From Desarmillaria ectypa (taxonomy: Eukaryota; Basidiomycota; Agaricomycetes; Agaricales; Physalacriaceae), in assembly GCA_030407005.1 (NCBI GenBank), contig JAUDYN010000002.1:2852001-2916000 (forward strand): a DNA stretch of 64,000 nt. Reading direction: 5' to 3'. Both the position numbers and the translations under genes were made by a program. Below are positions 46,175 to 60,476 of this stretch, piece by piece. The stretch's first letter is position 1, and every line of letters starts with the position of its first letter. The notes under the pieces are model-generated. The model was not told where the DNA came from and ran no database searches. It saw only the letters and a list, made by a program, of their open reading frames with translations.

Positions 46175-48868
46175 TGGAGGACGTTGGTGGACCAGGTCGC
46201 AGCTGCCTAGCGCAGTGCAGTCTTGAAGAAGGGGAAAGTCGAGGACAGGTGAAAGGTCGGGTTTCGGCTTATATACCGAAATAAAAGAAAAATAATAATT
46301 CAGGGAAATGGGGATGAAGTAAGCGCTTCAAATGCCAAAGTCAATCCGATGTGACTTTGTGAAAGAGACCGAGTGGAAACTGATCCTACCGTGCCGCACC
46401 GTTGGCAACTTGGCACCCATCTGCTCCCTGACCTCACGACTTCCGGTCTATTACCCGTCCGTATGTACAGACCCTGACGACCGTCAGCCATTCGCAGTTA
46501 TTATATCTGCTACAATCCTAATTTCTTGTTCGTGACAGCAGCCTTGTTCCCGATTAGGTCACCACGTCCACTCAAAAGGCCAAAAAGTCCGGAGTGTTTC
46601 CAGCAAAATAAAATACCGTGTCCTCTATCTATTGTTCGGCGCAGCCAAGGAAAATTGAATAATCTTTCCCAAACGCTCCCGTCTGAGAAAACTTCAGGGC
46701 AAGGGCCATTCGTGGCGGTATTCGCAATCCACGGATCACCGGCACCCTCCGAGAAACAAACCATTCCCTCACCTCCATTCATCTCTTGACTAACCATTTT
46801 TTGCTCTATGGGCTCTGGAAAGCCCTTTGGAACGTCTTAACACCCAAAAGACGCGTAAGGACGCGTCGCGTTTCGCGTTTTTGACATAACAAATACAATG
46901 ACTATCGGCACGGCATCGCCCCCATCACACACATCACCACGATGCACTTCTCTGCATGCGCTACACAGCCTTGCTGGGGATGCCAGTAGCGACGCATATA
47001 ATGTAAAATCAGAATAATCAGCTACTCAATATCCACCAAATCGATGCCTTCACTTTACCTTGTCGCGCGATAATGCGCGTCTTAATTACTCTACAGGTAG
47101 CGGTCACCATGTATGTAAACACGGACGAAGGGTGGATGAAAGATAATGCCGCTGCCTTAATGAATAAATGCTCACTGAGCTAGGCCGCCAGCGTGGGACT
47201 GCAATCTCACTTCTTCCAAAGACGAGAGAAAAAAGCATCGGAGGCTTCGCCGAGATCACTATCATTTCACAGGAAGAATGGATTCTATAGACCAATGGCT
47301 GCGCGCGTGCATTACACTAGAGAAACATCTTTGGGTTCGACGCATGATATTTCCTAGCATGATATCTCAGGTACCGGCGGCAAGAAACTTGCTAGGCTGC
47401 AAAAAGTTATGCCAGGCTCTAGCATAGCGCAGCGTCTGACAACCGAGGACAACCGCCATACGTCTCTTCGGGATGCGCGATACGATACGTTTGCGTAACC
47501 GTCGAGACCGTCAGCGAAGACAGAAGATCCTACTGCAAATCCTATAAGGATCCCCAGAAGCAGCGAAAATTGTTATTATTACATACGAAATATGTAACCT
47601 GAAGTATTAAATCTGTCGGTATTTGACACCCAGCGAACAGCTAGCACTTGGCTCGACACCTGGGTCCACTGATCTTATAGTAACGGTCAGTAAAGATGAG
47701 CACATTATTAAAGGAGGGTCCAACCTAGATCCCTAAGAATACGAGGTATATGTTGATGGTCAATCATACCCATGACTGAAACACACGAGGCTCATAACAT
47801 TTCTTTCTCACTGTCAAAATATTGAGTCCGTGCCTACGTGGTCATGATAGGTCGGGCTTAGGGCATCCTACGCGGAGGGCGCTGATGGACGGGCCTTGGC
47901 CCTGGAGAGTGCGAAGCACCCTGACGGCCCTGACATCCTCCCCACATGAAACCAATGCTCGAATGCAGAGCCCGCACGCGGCAATGATAGCATTTCTGTT
48001 CAGAAATACCTGATGGCAACATATGCTGCTGCGAACTTGAGGTACAGAGCATCACCGTATACTGAGGTTGTCATTTTAGTCGTCAGCCCGCGGAAAAGGA
48101 TGTTCATCGGAAAATATATGTATCCGCAGTTTGTCTGTCGTCGCTTGATCATTTTGAAGGGTTGCACCCCTGCGAACCTTGGAAATAGGTGTCTTGTTCT
48201 CAAGGGTTCCAGGTGAGAATCGGTGCTGGGATCTTGAGAAGCCGCGATGGTCGTACATAACTGTATACATATCATTCCTGGCTGCGATGCTGGAATAGGA
48301 TCTGGGAATGGTCGTGGAGACACTGCGGGCCGGCCCATGCAATTGGGTCAAACGTACTTCATGTTGTTTAAATTGCAGTCTATAACGCAAATAATTAGCT
48401 CAATGTGAAGACTAGTAGAGCACCATAAATTAGCAGCTGCATAGGACTCACCAGTAGACATTACAAATTGACAGGAACTAATACAGTCAATTCAATGAAA
48501 CAGCGGGTAGCAAGGACAAATCAGCCCTCATACCAATCGGCTGCGTCGGACTTGGGAGGGAGACGAATAGATCGCGATTGTATAGATAGAATGGCGATTT
48601 TATAGCCATCGTTCATCATTGGTTCAGAATAAACGCCGTGAAGGTTTCGGATCGGTGATATAGAGTCGGAGTCAGTACATGCTAAAAACGCAATCAGGAT
48701 AACTGGAATGTAGCTGATGGTTAGCCGTTGCCAGAGGATGTGTATATGTAAGAAACTTAGTCGTTTTATGTCCGAGAAGTGGGATGAGGCAAAGTAACGG
48801 TGATTGATTGATATACATGATACAATGGCTGTGCGTTTGAATGAGGACTAAGGACTGAATGGACTGAA
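46175..48868. other. Gene-poor region
   Basis: About 2.7 kb without a gene I can defend. A 95-codon minus-strand frame starting at 46797 (MVSQEMNGGEGMVCFSEGAG...) begins 54 nt from the MCB/SCB cluster and is the best candidate, but it matches nothing. Other frames are short and unspliced. Confidence 0.4.
46851..46879. promoter_or_regulatory. Orphan MCB/SCB cluster
   Basis: ACGCGTAAGG at 46851 and ACGCGTCGCG at 46861 are two MCB boxes 10 nt apart, followed at once by TTTCGCG, the reverse complement of an SCB/E2F-like CGCGAAA. This is a strong G1/S promoter signature, but no recognised gene starts close by. The hypothetical gene starting at 46174 on the minus strand is 677 nt away. Confidence 0.45.
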
Positions 48869-49959
48869 TCAAAAGCGATTCCGTTTCCTCAGAGGCTTGG
48901 GAATCTCTTGTGGCGCTCTGCGGTAAAGATCAGTGGATGGGCTTCACAGACCGGTAGGAAGCTTCGTCGGACTTACTTGCGGTTCTTCCCCTTACTCTCT
49001 GTTGGCTCGTAAGATGGCGCATCTACATCCATCCTCATATTGCTTTCCATCAGCGTGCGCCTGCTGCTGCTGCCAGTACCTTTGGTGGATGCATTCTTCT
49101 CTGAAACTTCTTTGAGGTTGCTCTGTAATGTCAGCTCGTACTCGTCTTGGCGCTTCTTTGCCGCGGCCGTCCCAGAAGATATCTGCGCAATCTTACTATC
49201 AAGAGTGGAAAGCACAGAAGACGTTGCCAAAGCCCTGTGATTTTAATATTAAAAGGTAAAATGGTTCATAGTGATGGCTCACCAATCCCGCAGGGCAGCC
49301 AGAACAGACTCTAACTTGCCCGGCTCGAGATCTCTGCCCATCGTGTATTCTATTTCAAGCTGACCTTCCTTCTGGTCCAGCTTCCCCCGCAGAATGTCAA
49401 GGTAGATGGCATCGATGATCAAGTCTTCAAGTTCTCGTACGGTTGGCATATCAAGGGCTTTGAGAAGTTCAGAGTAAGGCAGGATCTAGCATGACGGTTC
49501 CAAGTCGGTTCGAGGCCAGACTGTACGACATACCCGTTTCTCTGTTGCCATTGACACGATTGAAAGGTGTTTCAGCTTGATGATTTGGGCTTGATTCAGA
49601 GGTGGAAGCTCATCCTTGTGCTCTGATATGAACGATTAGCCGGGCTCCGTGAGTCATTGGATTACGCACGAAGATAGTCCTGGTACGTTCTGTATGCGAA
49701 CAGCTGCAACAGGCTAAGGAACTTTCTATGCTGCTCGCTCTTCTCCAACTAAATTAGAACTCAGTCTTTTATACAGAAGGCAATACCGCAAAGGTGCTAC
49801 CTCTAGTATATTGGGCAGGTCCAGCAATTCAGCAAACACAAAGACGCCCGGAGCAGAAGTGGCGTCTTGAACGAGCTTGGCCGCTGCTGCCCCTTTCATC
49901 GACTTCGCCATTAATAAAAATGACTCCAGCCTTGCCGGAAATTTCGTTCCCAGCTCCAT
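48869..49959 (-). CDS. COP9 signalosome subunit 7 (PCI domain)
   Basis: CSN7 is a PCI-domain subunit of the deneddylase that controls cullin ligases. The N-terminus reads MELGTKFPARLESFLLMAKS, then AAAAKLVQDATSAPGVFVFA and ELLDLPNILE. Next exons give HRKFLSLLQLFAYRTYQDYL and LNQAQIIKLKHLSIVSMATE. The winged-helix part is ILPYSELLKALDMPTVRELE, DLIIDAIYLDILRGKLDQKE and LEIEYTMGRDLEPGKLESVL. A C-terminal helix follows (STLDSKIAQISSGTAAAKKR). The last intron (GTAAGTCC...CCGCAG) adds a basic end APQEIPKPLRKRNRF. It diverges from GUD1 over 167 nt. Confidence 0.85.
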
Positions 49960-50126
49960 TGCGAAACAAAAAGTTGTGATGATGAAAGTCAAGAGAAGGG
50001 GCCAATTCGGCTTCGGGTTGATGAACGTGACAAAAAAGGTAATTCTCTTGCGTAGATCTTATCTTATCTCTTTTAAACCCCATTCGCTTCCCTTGATCCT
50101 CTACTGCCGTGTCTGCACTAGGTCGA

Positions 50127-51854
50127 ATGTCTACCACCATCTATTACGGTTCTGTTATCAACCCTGTCAGTCTGACGCTTTACCAGGTGCTGCCACGATG
50201 TCTCCTTGCTGTTGGAGCCACCGGATGTGTGGAATGGCTGATTGAAGACGTGGAGGACTCCCTCGTTCAGGAAAGAATGGGTCAGATGGGCTGTCTTGAT
50301 AACGCTGTTATTCCTTTGAAGGAAACAGAATTTATTATACCCGGTTTTATCGATACGCATACCGTACGTGAGTTTATCTGGCACAACAGGCTTTCATCTC
50401 AATTCGACTTGCAGCATGCACCTCAGTTTCCAAACATTGGCAGGTAAGCATAGAGCGTCTACTTGATTTCCGTTGCTGAAACCTTTCAGCGGACAGCAAT
50501 ATGAACTACTAGACTGGCTTTCCAACATCACCTTTCCTATGGAGGCGAAATTCGCGGATCTTGACTTCGCACAACGTACCTACTCCTCGGTTGTGCGTCG
50601 AATCATTAATAATGGAGTGTGTTTCGTTCCATTTTTATGCCTTGGTGATTGTTGAAGAGCACCTTCATTTCGGTGTCAGACTACGACTTGTTGTTACTAC
50701 GGAACACTACACCTTGAAGCCACGAAGCTTCTGGCAGATATAATCAAATCTTACGGTGCGCTCTTTTCTTGTCTCCTTATTTCGGTAAATTTGATGAAGC
50801 GGTTATTCACAGGCCAGCGTGCGTTCGTGGGGGTAAGTTCATGTGCTTACGGCAGATATCCGCGTGGACTGACCGTGCTCCTATCTTCAGAAATGCAGCA
50901 TGGACAGAAACTGTCCCGACTACTACGTAGAACCATCTGCTGAAGCCTCCATTGATGCCACAGAATCACTTATAGCCCATATTCGGTCTCTGAATTCTGA
51001 CCATACACAGGAACCTCTCGTGCAACCGATCCTGACACCGCGATTCGCAATATCGTGTAGTTCTCCTCTGCTTGCATCTCTCGGCAAACTCGCGTCGTCA
51101 GATGCTAGCCTAAGAATACAGACACATATATCAGAAAATCAATCTGAAGTCGAATTCACCAAAGAATTATTTCCTGAATGTTCTTCTTATGCGCATGTTT
51201 ATGATTCTTTCGGATTGTTGCGCTCCAACACCGTCTTGGCGCACGCCATCCATCTTGAACCCCAAGAGATGGATCTCATTGCACAGCGTAAAGCGGGGAT
51301 CAGTCACTGTCCAACCAGCAATTTCAATTTGAGTAGTGGTGTCGCACCGGTCGGGAAGTTCTTGGACAGAGGCATAAAGGTTTGTCTTATCCTTCATGGA
51401 GGATAACCATTACTCTATCTATTCTTTTCAGGTCGGCCTCGGCACCGATGTTTCAGGCGGATACTCCCCATCCATCCTCAACAGTGTACAAACCGCTAGT
51501 ATCGCCGCTAAGGTGATCGCCATGCAGGCCAAAAGATCGAAGCCGACGTCAGGGAACTTCAGTGATCGACAGCTTTCCGTCGCGACATTGTTGTATCTCG
51601 CGACACTCGGTGGAGCTGAAGTTTGTGATCTGAGGGAACGTGTCGGATCGTTTTCTCCCGGAAAGTCGTTTGACGCTTTGATCGTTAATGTTTCTGACAA
51701 GGGTGGCAACCCTGGTATTTGGGGCGCGGGAGCGGAAAAGAAAGGAAAGACGGCCCTTGAGGACATGTTGGAGAGATTCCTTTTTTGTGGAGACGACAGA
51801 AACATTTCGAGAGTATTTATTCAAGGTAGACTTGTTGGAGGGATTGAGTTTTAA
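50127..51854 (+). CDS. GUD1: Guanine deaminase
   Basis: A zinc amidohydrolase that converts guanine to xanthine. The order is EFIIPGFIDTHT, intron, HAPQFPNIG, intron, QQYELLDWLSNITFPMEAKF, AQRTYSSVVRRIINNG, TTTCCYYGTLHLEATKLLAD, GQRAFVG, KCSMDRNCPDYYVE, then LTPRFAISCSSPLLASLGKL, IQTHISENQSEVEFTKELFP, NTVLAHAIHLE, SHCPTSNFNLSSG and VGLGTDVSGGYSPSILNSVQ. Metal ligands are the HTH pair, the His of THISEN and the final Asp of GTDVSGG. All match human GDA. The exon with HAPQFPNIG is 29 nt (50415-50443), and the one with GQRAFVG is 20 nt (50813-50832). Cytosolic. Confidence 0.92.
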
Positions 51855-52004
51855 TTTCAGCCTATATTCTAGGCTGTGATACAGACGCAGTTACATTCCA
51901 AAGGAGTATTACAAGTACAGGCAGAAACATATTATAGAATACACTAGATCAACCTTGTCGTCACGAATGTCAAAGAATTCTAAGTTGCTTATAGCCACGT
52001 ATAG

Positions 52005-53495
52005 TTACCGATCACCCTTGTACTCGCCAAACTCCCATTTGAAACAATCCTGAAACCACGTCAAGCAAGAGTCAAAGTTAGTACCATGTTCACTCACCAC
52101 GCAGTCTTCTTCCTCTCGCGGAAAAGGAACATTCTGACCGTCTTCCCAGTCAATAACATCCGCTTCCAGGACTTTGGTGATGACGTCCTTAATGACATGC
52201 TTCCTAACGTCTACCTTCCACCCTAGTACATTCACCGTATCGAATACAATACTCTTCCCGAGATGACATCTAGTCTCAAGGGCATAGCCAGCCTGAGAAC
52301 AAGGAGAGCCAATGCCGGTACATGTTCCCTGAGGAATGGGGTCACCGGTGTGATATACATGTGTTATCGGAACCGGAGAAGCTGACCCGTTAAGAAGAGG
52401 CGGTGGTAGGGGAAGGTGTAAACGTTTAGCGGCTAGTCGTTCACCCGGAGCTTCAAAGGCAACAGCCGGTAGACCAAACGTGGAGCCTAAAAGGCTAGCT
52501 AAAGCACCTCCTAGCGAATGCCCCGCAAGCCATATATTGGCTGTGGGGTATATGATAAGTAGATCTTCTACAAGATTCTGCGCAGCCCTTATCAGTGCCA
52601 AAAGCATACAACGTACGGAACCACGACACTTACGACACCAACAGAATAGAATAAACTGTCCTGGATCAGTGCTTCTGAAAGACAGGTATTATCACATCGC
52701 CAGTTCTTCGCATAGCAATCACAGACAGTACGAAACGCCCATGAGATATCCACTCGAGCACAACAGCACGAGAACAACCTGTTGTAAGATGGTTATCAGT
52801 AACATGCATAGATATGTACCTGTGGAGTCAAAGCATACAGGTTGTCATTGAATTTATCCTTCTTCGATGAGGGCCCTTGTACTGTAGTTCCCTTTATGGA
52901 CAAGATGATGGTGGAGTTATCGGAAGATATAAAAACATGGCCCCGAAACCCGTCCGCAGGATCCTCCCATCCAAAAGGAAAACTCTAAAGATAGATAAGT
53001 ATGACAATACGGAATATAAGGGTATTGGTTGCCCACAGTATTCCACGAGCCATCAAGATCGTACCAGTTCTTCCTTCCAGGAAGAGCATAGGCATTACCA
53101 CTCATGCGAGCTAGCTGGGCAAGGGTGTGAATATCCTGGACGTCAGGCCCAAGGACCTCGACGGGATTCCATTCTACTTTCTCGCTTTCGCTGTATCGCA
53201 TGGACCGCATCCGTGCCCTGTAGAGCGCTTCTACAGAATTTGGTCGATACACGACCGTCGGCTGAGCTTTGAGGCTCAATGTCGGACCGATATTCGATAA
53301 AGACAGACGGGAGGCCGTAACGCTCTGTGCTTCGGGTGATGGGAGCAACTCATGATGCTGGGAGAACTCCAGAGTACTGGCAGCTATACTTAGAGAAATA
53401 GATATTTGAGCATAAAATAGAGCAAAAGCTAGCGTTAGCAGACAGCGATACGTCGACAGCATCGCAAGGACATCAAGGCCAAGAGAGAAGCCCAA
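52005..53495 (-). CDS. ATG15: Vacuolar lipase ATG15-like
   Basis: ATG15 is a lipase_3 enzyme that degrades autophagic-body membranes in the vacuole. The N-terminus has a signal-anchor helix ([20 protein letters not shown]). Then come [40 protein letters not shown] and [10 protein letters not shown], and after an intron the block [20 protein letters not shown]. The catalytic motif is [20 protein letters not shown] (GHSLGG), followed by [39 protein letters not shown] and [17 protein letters not shown], with Asp and His of the triad expected here. The end is [14 protein letters not shown]. Start either 53495 or the next Met at about 53462. About three or four introns. Confidence 0.88.
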
Positions 53496-53666
53496 ATTTG
53501 GAAATGTGAGCGGTCATCAAATTCTTCGGGGATTGCCGTCACCTTCATCCATTCACAGAACTTGAGAATTTAACTTGTAGGTAGGCCGTACTTAGGAGCC
53601 GTTGCATCGATACAAAAATATATCCCTGTTTCCAACGCTCTGGCGCGTTTCGAGGTACAGAAGCGG

Positions 53667-55757
<2,091 letters not shown>

Positions 55758-56464
55758 CGCCAGGATTGATGGCCAATCCGTTCCAAGCATATATGTTATA
55801 TGTTACTGCTATTACTATTGCGCCATCGCCCACGAGATGAGGTGTTCTTATTGTCATAGATTCTGCCACTCTTGTTATTGCGCAGCACGGCTCCCTGATG
55901 GCGAATTCATTCTCCACGAGGCAGACCTATTTGAGTCTTCAACTAGCCTGGCAAGCCGCTTTATAGATACTCGCGGAATATCAAGTCTTCAGCCGGATAG
56001 CGGGATGTCGAATACACTGGTATCATGCTGTACTGAAGTTCTAGGCGCAGGGGAAGTAGGGAGTTTTTCAGATACTCTTATCTATATGAAAACCAAGTTA
56101 TATATATATATATATATACAGCAACTTGAACATCTCTGACCTTGTCCATTCTCTTCGACGTGCTGGCTAAAGTCAGTGCAGCGATAGTTTCCGCATTACT
56201 ATATTGTCCTGCTACCATTCGTAATCGTCACAAACGATAACAAAAGCTTCAAGTATCGTTTTGAAACAGAATCAGCACCATCGAACTTTGGACAGGCAGC
56301 GGTTCATCGACTTCAGTATTCCACTTCACAAGTTACAACTTATTGCTTTATTCTATTCTCATACCGCGTTATTGGGCGCGCAGATAGTTGGAGTTAGCGA
56401 CGCCTGTCCTTCCTTGGCCCCGGTCTCTGTGCTGAATTCTATATTATCCGAAATTCGTACTTGT
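55758..56464. other. Gap with microsatellite and possible exon relic
   Basis: It holds a (TA)n run at 56099-56119 and a minus-strand stretch near 56150-56200 that reads NAETIAALTLASTSKRM. That resembles AEAIATMILTDMSKKEW, the last exon of the neighbouring FAD oxidoreductase, so a decayed partial duplicate is possible. No intact gene. Confidence 0.35.
56099..56119. repeat. (TA)n microsatellite
   Basis: An uninterrupted run of about ten TA units, directly visible. Confidence 0.9.
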
Positions 56465-58161
56465 TTATACCCTTGACCAGGTCAAATATCTCTTTGGCAA
56501 CCATTCAGGCCTTATCCACTCTTTCTTTGACATGTCAGTCAAAATCATAGTGGCGATCGCTTCCGCGCTGCAGTATCTCGTAAAAAGGCTCGTATAAAAG
56601 CTATATGGAAATTGAACTCACCATGCATATGCCCGCGGCATTCCATGCCCAGTATAGCCTGCAGATATATACTGCCCTTCATATCCCTTAGGATCAGAAG
56701 GATCAATAACGGGCCCAACCTGACAAATAGATAAGCTATCACTTTTTGGTGAAACAAGGTGCAGAGACTTACAAAAGGATCTCTCATCTTCGTATATCCC
56801 ATTATCCCAGTCCATTCCATTTCCGGTTCCTCATTATCTCCCTCAAACACTCCTCCGAGAAACCCTTTCAGCGCTTTTCCTACGTCGGCATTGACCCTCC
56901 CGTCATCAGTTTCATAATATTCAAAACCTGGGCCTGACGCTTCTCTACCACCGCCCAACATGACTAAACCCTCCCCTTTAGGTCGGGGGAACCAGTATTC
57001 AAAACCCTCATTCCCATCCCAGCTTCCCGGTGCCAACTTAGCTGAGGAGCGCAAGACAATGATCTGACCGCGTGTCGGTACAATACCTTCCGGCCCGGCA
57101 AGGTGTGGTAGAAGGTGACTGGCATAACCGTTTGTTGCATGAACAACATACGAGCAAGATATTGATCCTCGTGGTGTATTGACTTCCCACCGTCGAGTAG
57201 AATTTGAAGCTGAACTGACTGAGATGACAGGTGTTCGGGTATGTAGCGTCAAGTTACCATCTGAGAGGCGTCGCTTAGCGATCCGATACAGGTGTGTAAC
57301 AAATTTGAGAGGCCATAGGTTGTGCCCGTCAAATTGTACGGCTGAGTAAGACGTTCCGTATTTCTGTAATTTTGTCACACCAGTCCTAGACGACCGATAA
57401 TTCAAGATTCCTACCGCCTGCATGTCTTCCGAACTTGCCCACTTTACGTCATCGAGCTCTAAGCCAGCTGCGTATGCCTCCATGTAGTCTCTCCATGCTT
57501 CTTTTCTTTCTTTCTCCGTAAGGAAAAGAGTGGTGTGTCCCCCACGGATAAGATCTACAGCGTCCGCTAGACACTCTTTGTGTATGATTTTCACGATGGC
57601 CTCTGCAGTATAATTCTCCAGCTGGAGCGATCTAACTGCCTCCTTTTCCCCGAATTCACTAGCACTTGCACTAAAGCCCAGGAACGTAGATGGGGTAAGG
57701 TGCCCACCGTTACGTCCTACCATGACGAGGAATTAGAAATTTGGTTAAAGATCCTCGGATTAAACACACCCGTAGCCCCAGAGCCTATAATGATCACAAT
57801 AAGCACCGGAAGACGGAAAGTGGAGAAACGAACAGAAATCCCTGGCTTCTAGTACAACCACATTCAGGCTAGAGTTATTCGAGAGATGATAAGCGGCAGA
57901 GACACCGGTGATTCCTGAGCCGATGATACAAACATCCGCATCTTGAGTTAGAGTACCTGTACTGCCCTCGCTTCCTAAAGGATTAGCGTCTGGCGTATCG
58001 ATCCAGAAAGATCTTGTCGGGCTGGTTGCAGGTAGACTTGCACGAGGGTTAGATTTGGGCAGTGCCAATACATGCTGCGATTCTTCGAGCTGTAGAAGGG
58101 GTACAGAAAGCGCCGGAGTAGCCATTATAATCGGAAGAATTGGCAAGAAGGAAACTCTCAT
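56465..58161 (-). CDS. FAD-dependent oxidoreductase (DAO family)
   Basis: A D-amino-acid-oxidase-like flavoprotein of the fungal group with a PTRSFWIDTPDANPLGSEGS leader. The dinucleotide-binding motif is DVCIIGSGITGVSAAYHLSN then VVVLEARDFC. A 15-nt microexon (57770-57784) flanked by 49-nt and about 50-nt introns restores SGATGRNGGHLTPS. The long exon then has GGHTTLFLTEKERKEAWRDY, SCSYVVHATNGYASHLLPHL and GFEYWFPRPKGEGLVMLGGG. Downstream exons read EMEWTGIMGYTKMRDPF, GQYISAGYTGHGMPRAYA and, last, AEAIATMILTDMSKKEW to LPKRYLTWSRV. The first Met gives a hydrophobic start that could be a signal peptide; a Met at residue 13 is the alternative. Substrate unknown. Confidence 0.82.
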
Positions 58162-58478
58162 GGCTTAAGAGGTAACCAAACCCAGTTTCAGTGAGTCACA
58201 TTCCGTTGATGTTTACGAGTAATATTACCTCTTATTTCAGAGAAAGATACCAGTTCCTTGTCGGCCTTTGCTGTGATGACCACCAGTGACAGATGCAATG
58301 AAGGGCTTCGAAGATAGGGCAAGGTGAAGGCAAGGTGAGATATGCGCCGCGGCCTCTCCCGCAATCTCGGATCCTCGGGCCGTCCCTACTAATACTCCCA
58401 ACAACGACCGCAATTGAAAGAGTGTATATGTAGGCAGTCGACAGAAAATGTGTACATTCAAAAAGAAAACCATACAAC
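58162..58478. other. Short intergenic stretch
   Basis: About 317 nt between APN2 and the FAD oxidoreductase; nothing recognised. Confidence 0.5.
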
Positions 58479-60476
58479 TCAAGTCTCCTTCCTCAAAGCC
58501 TCCCTCTTGACCTCGCTTGACCATTTGAAAAAGTTGCATCTATATCTCGGATCCACGTCCTCTCTATCTCGCTCAGCTTTTCCTTTATCATAACCCGGGC
58601 CAACAGGTCTATAAGTCTAATCAGGGCTTGAATGAGATGAAATGTGGACACATACCGTGAACAGATGAAAAAATTCTTTCCCTTATTGGCTCCCGGTTTC
58701 GTAACTGTCAACTCCTTTGTAGGTTCATTGTGGATGAGACAGCGGGGTGGCTGGATAGGTGCCAAAAGTGCTTTCCATGCATTGCGGCTCTTTGAGGAAG
58801 ACGAGGATGTCGTTTTCGTGTCGGCTGAGAGTGAGAGCTCCACTGCCAAACGATAATCTTCATCTTCAACATTATTGTCATCGCTCTCTTGCACTACAAT
58901 TGGTTCAGTTGGCTCCTTTGGCTTGCTGAAGAATGACGAAAGCTTTGTCTGTCCTTCGGGATCGGGTTTCACCTTCTTGGGATTGGAGGAAACCTGTGGC
59001 TGAGTTGTCTTACGCTTGACCAGCACAGGCTGTGACAGCTGTAATTTGCCTATGCTTTGTGATGACGAGGCCTGCGAGGACAGTTGAGACGAAGATGACG
59101 GGGAAGGCGAAAGGGAGAGTGGCGATGTTAGTTGTGTGTTACTAGCGCATTTACGTATAGGTGCCTTTTGCCCGAAGAACGTATCAAGGGAACGCTGTTT
59201 CCTAGAAAACTCATCCCAATACTTGGAGGAGAGTCTAGGTACTTCAACAGCATTGGTGGTCAACATACATTGAAGCGGACGTGGTCCCTCTGTGCCGGGT
59301 AGCTCGTCATAAAGGTCGAGTATGACTGGGCAGTGATCACTACCCTTGACCTGAGGCTGTATGTCCGCAGCTTTTACCCATGGAAGTAAGCCGGGAGTGA
59401 TGAGAATGTAGTCTATGCGAGTCCCGTAATTTGATGCCCGGGCAGATATCTTGGTGTTCCAGCCTAAAGAACGTCAGCAACGAGAAACTCGTAAGTTAGG
59501 ACCGACAGCACTTACAGGTAAACATTCCCTTCCTATCAGGCCATTGCCGCCTCACCACATCGACCATAGGTCCCCCTCCTTCAACAAGCCACTCTCTCAA
59601 CCAATACCTGCCCTCTTTCTCTGCCCAGAACGCTTCTTCTGCAACAGCTACGTCTCCTCCACCTTTAAGTTTCAGCTTCTTCAGTATGATTTCTCCCTCA
59701 CAGTGATCAGTCAACGACGCGCACGCATTAAGATCACCGACGACAACAACCTCTCGTTTTTCGAAATCGACTAGCCTTTTCACTCGCTTCGACAACAATC
59801 GATGAAAATTCATCTTGAACTTGATACGATCTTCTGCGTCTGTGCCGTCGTTGGGACAGTAAACATTGATGAGCACAAACATGCCAAAATCGAGCACAAG
59901 AGCACGCCCTTCGCTATCCAAATCCTTGAGGTCGAGTTCGCTGTCGTTGTCGCCTTCAGCCTCAACAGGCGAATTACACGGATAAGGGGCTGGAGGTGAA
60001 ATTCGTTCATCGCGAGTGAGAGGTGGTTTGATATCCAGCAGTCCAGTTAGACCTTCCTCTGCCTTGCATGGTACAATACGCGTGTAAGTTGCTACTCCCG
60101 AGTAACCAGTCTTCTTTGTAGGAAAAGAGAAGAATGCCGTGTAGGACTCTGGCGTCGCGACATCCTTGCTGAGATTTTGACGTGAAGTTTTCATCTCTAC
60201 GGCCTGTGAGGACCACGAGAAAGTTTTTTGTCAAGGAAACATACCTTGAAAACATATAATGTCGGCATCCAGATGGTCCAAAATCGCTTCCTGCGTCTTC
60301 AGCGTATTCCATCTGCATGCTATAGGTCATTGCGGCGCCATTAATTAGAGTGACGGCTTACGGATGATATTGGGGTATCGTTCGGATCCCATTCTGTCAA
60401 ACAAGTGGAGCTCTGTTCAGCTGCTGCGGCCAAGTTTGCGCTGAGGGCTTACAATATTCCAAGTCAGTATTCGCAT
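58479..60476 (-). CDS. APN2: AP endonuclease 2 with two PIP boxes and GRF zinc finger
   Basis: An exonuclease III-type AP endonuclease for base excision repair. Tiny 5' exons (24 and about 32 nt) join MRILTWNI to NGIRTIPQYHPWNTLKTQEA and ILDHLDADIICFQE, the ExoIII start. Then come SYTAFFSFPTKKTGYSGVAT, RALVLDFGMFVLINVYCPND, VVVVGDLNACASLTDHCE (GDLN), and RASNYGTRIDYILITPGLLP, then VKGSDHCPVILDLY with the catalytic Asp-His. The C-terminal extension has two PCNA-interaction boxes: QRSLDTFF (59174-59197) and QTKLSSFF (58928-58951). It ends with a GRF finger split by an intron (CLIHNEPTKELTV, GKNFFICSR, then GYDKGKAERD and CNFFKW). Nuclear. About five introns. Confidence 0.9.
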
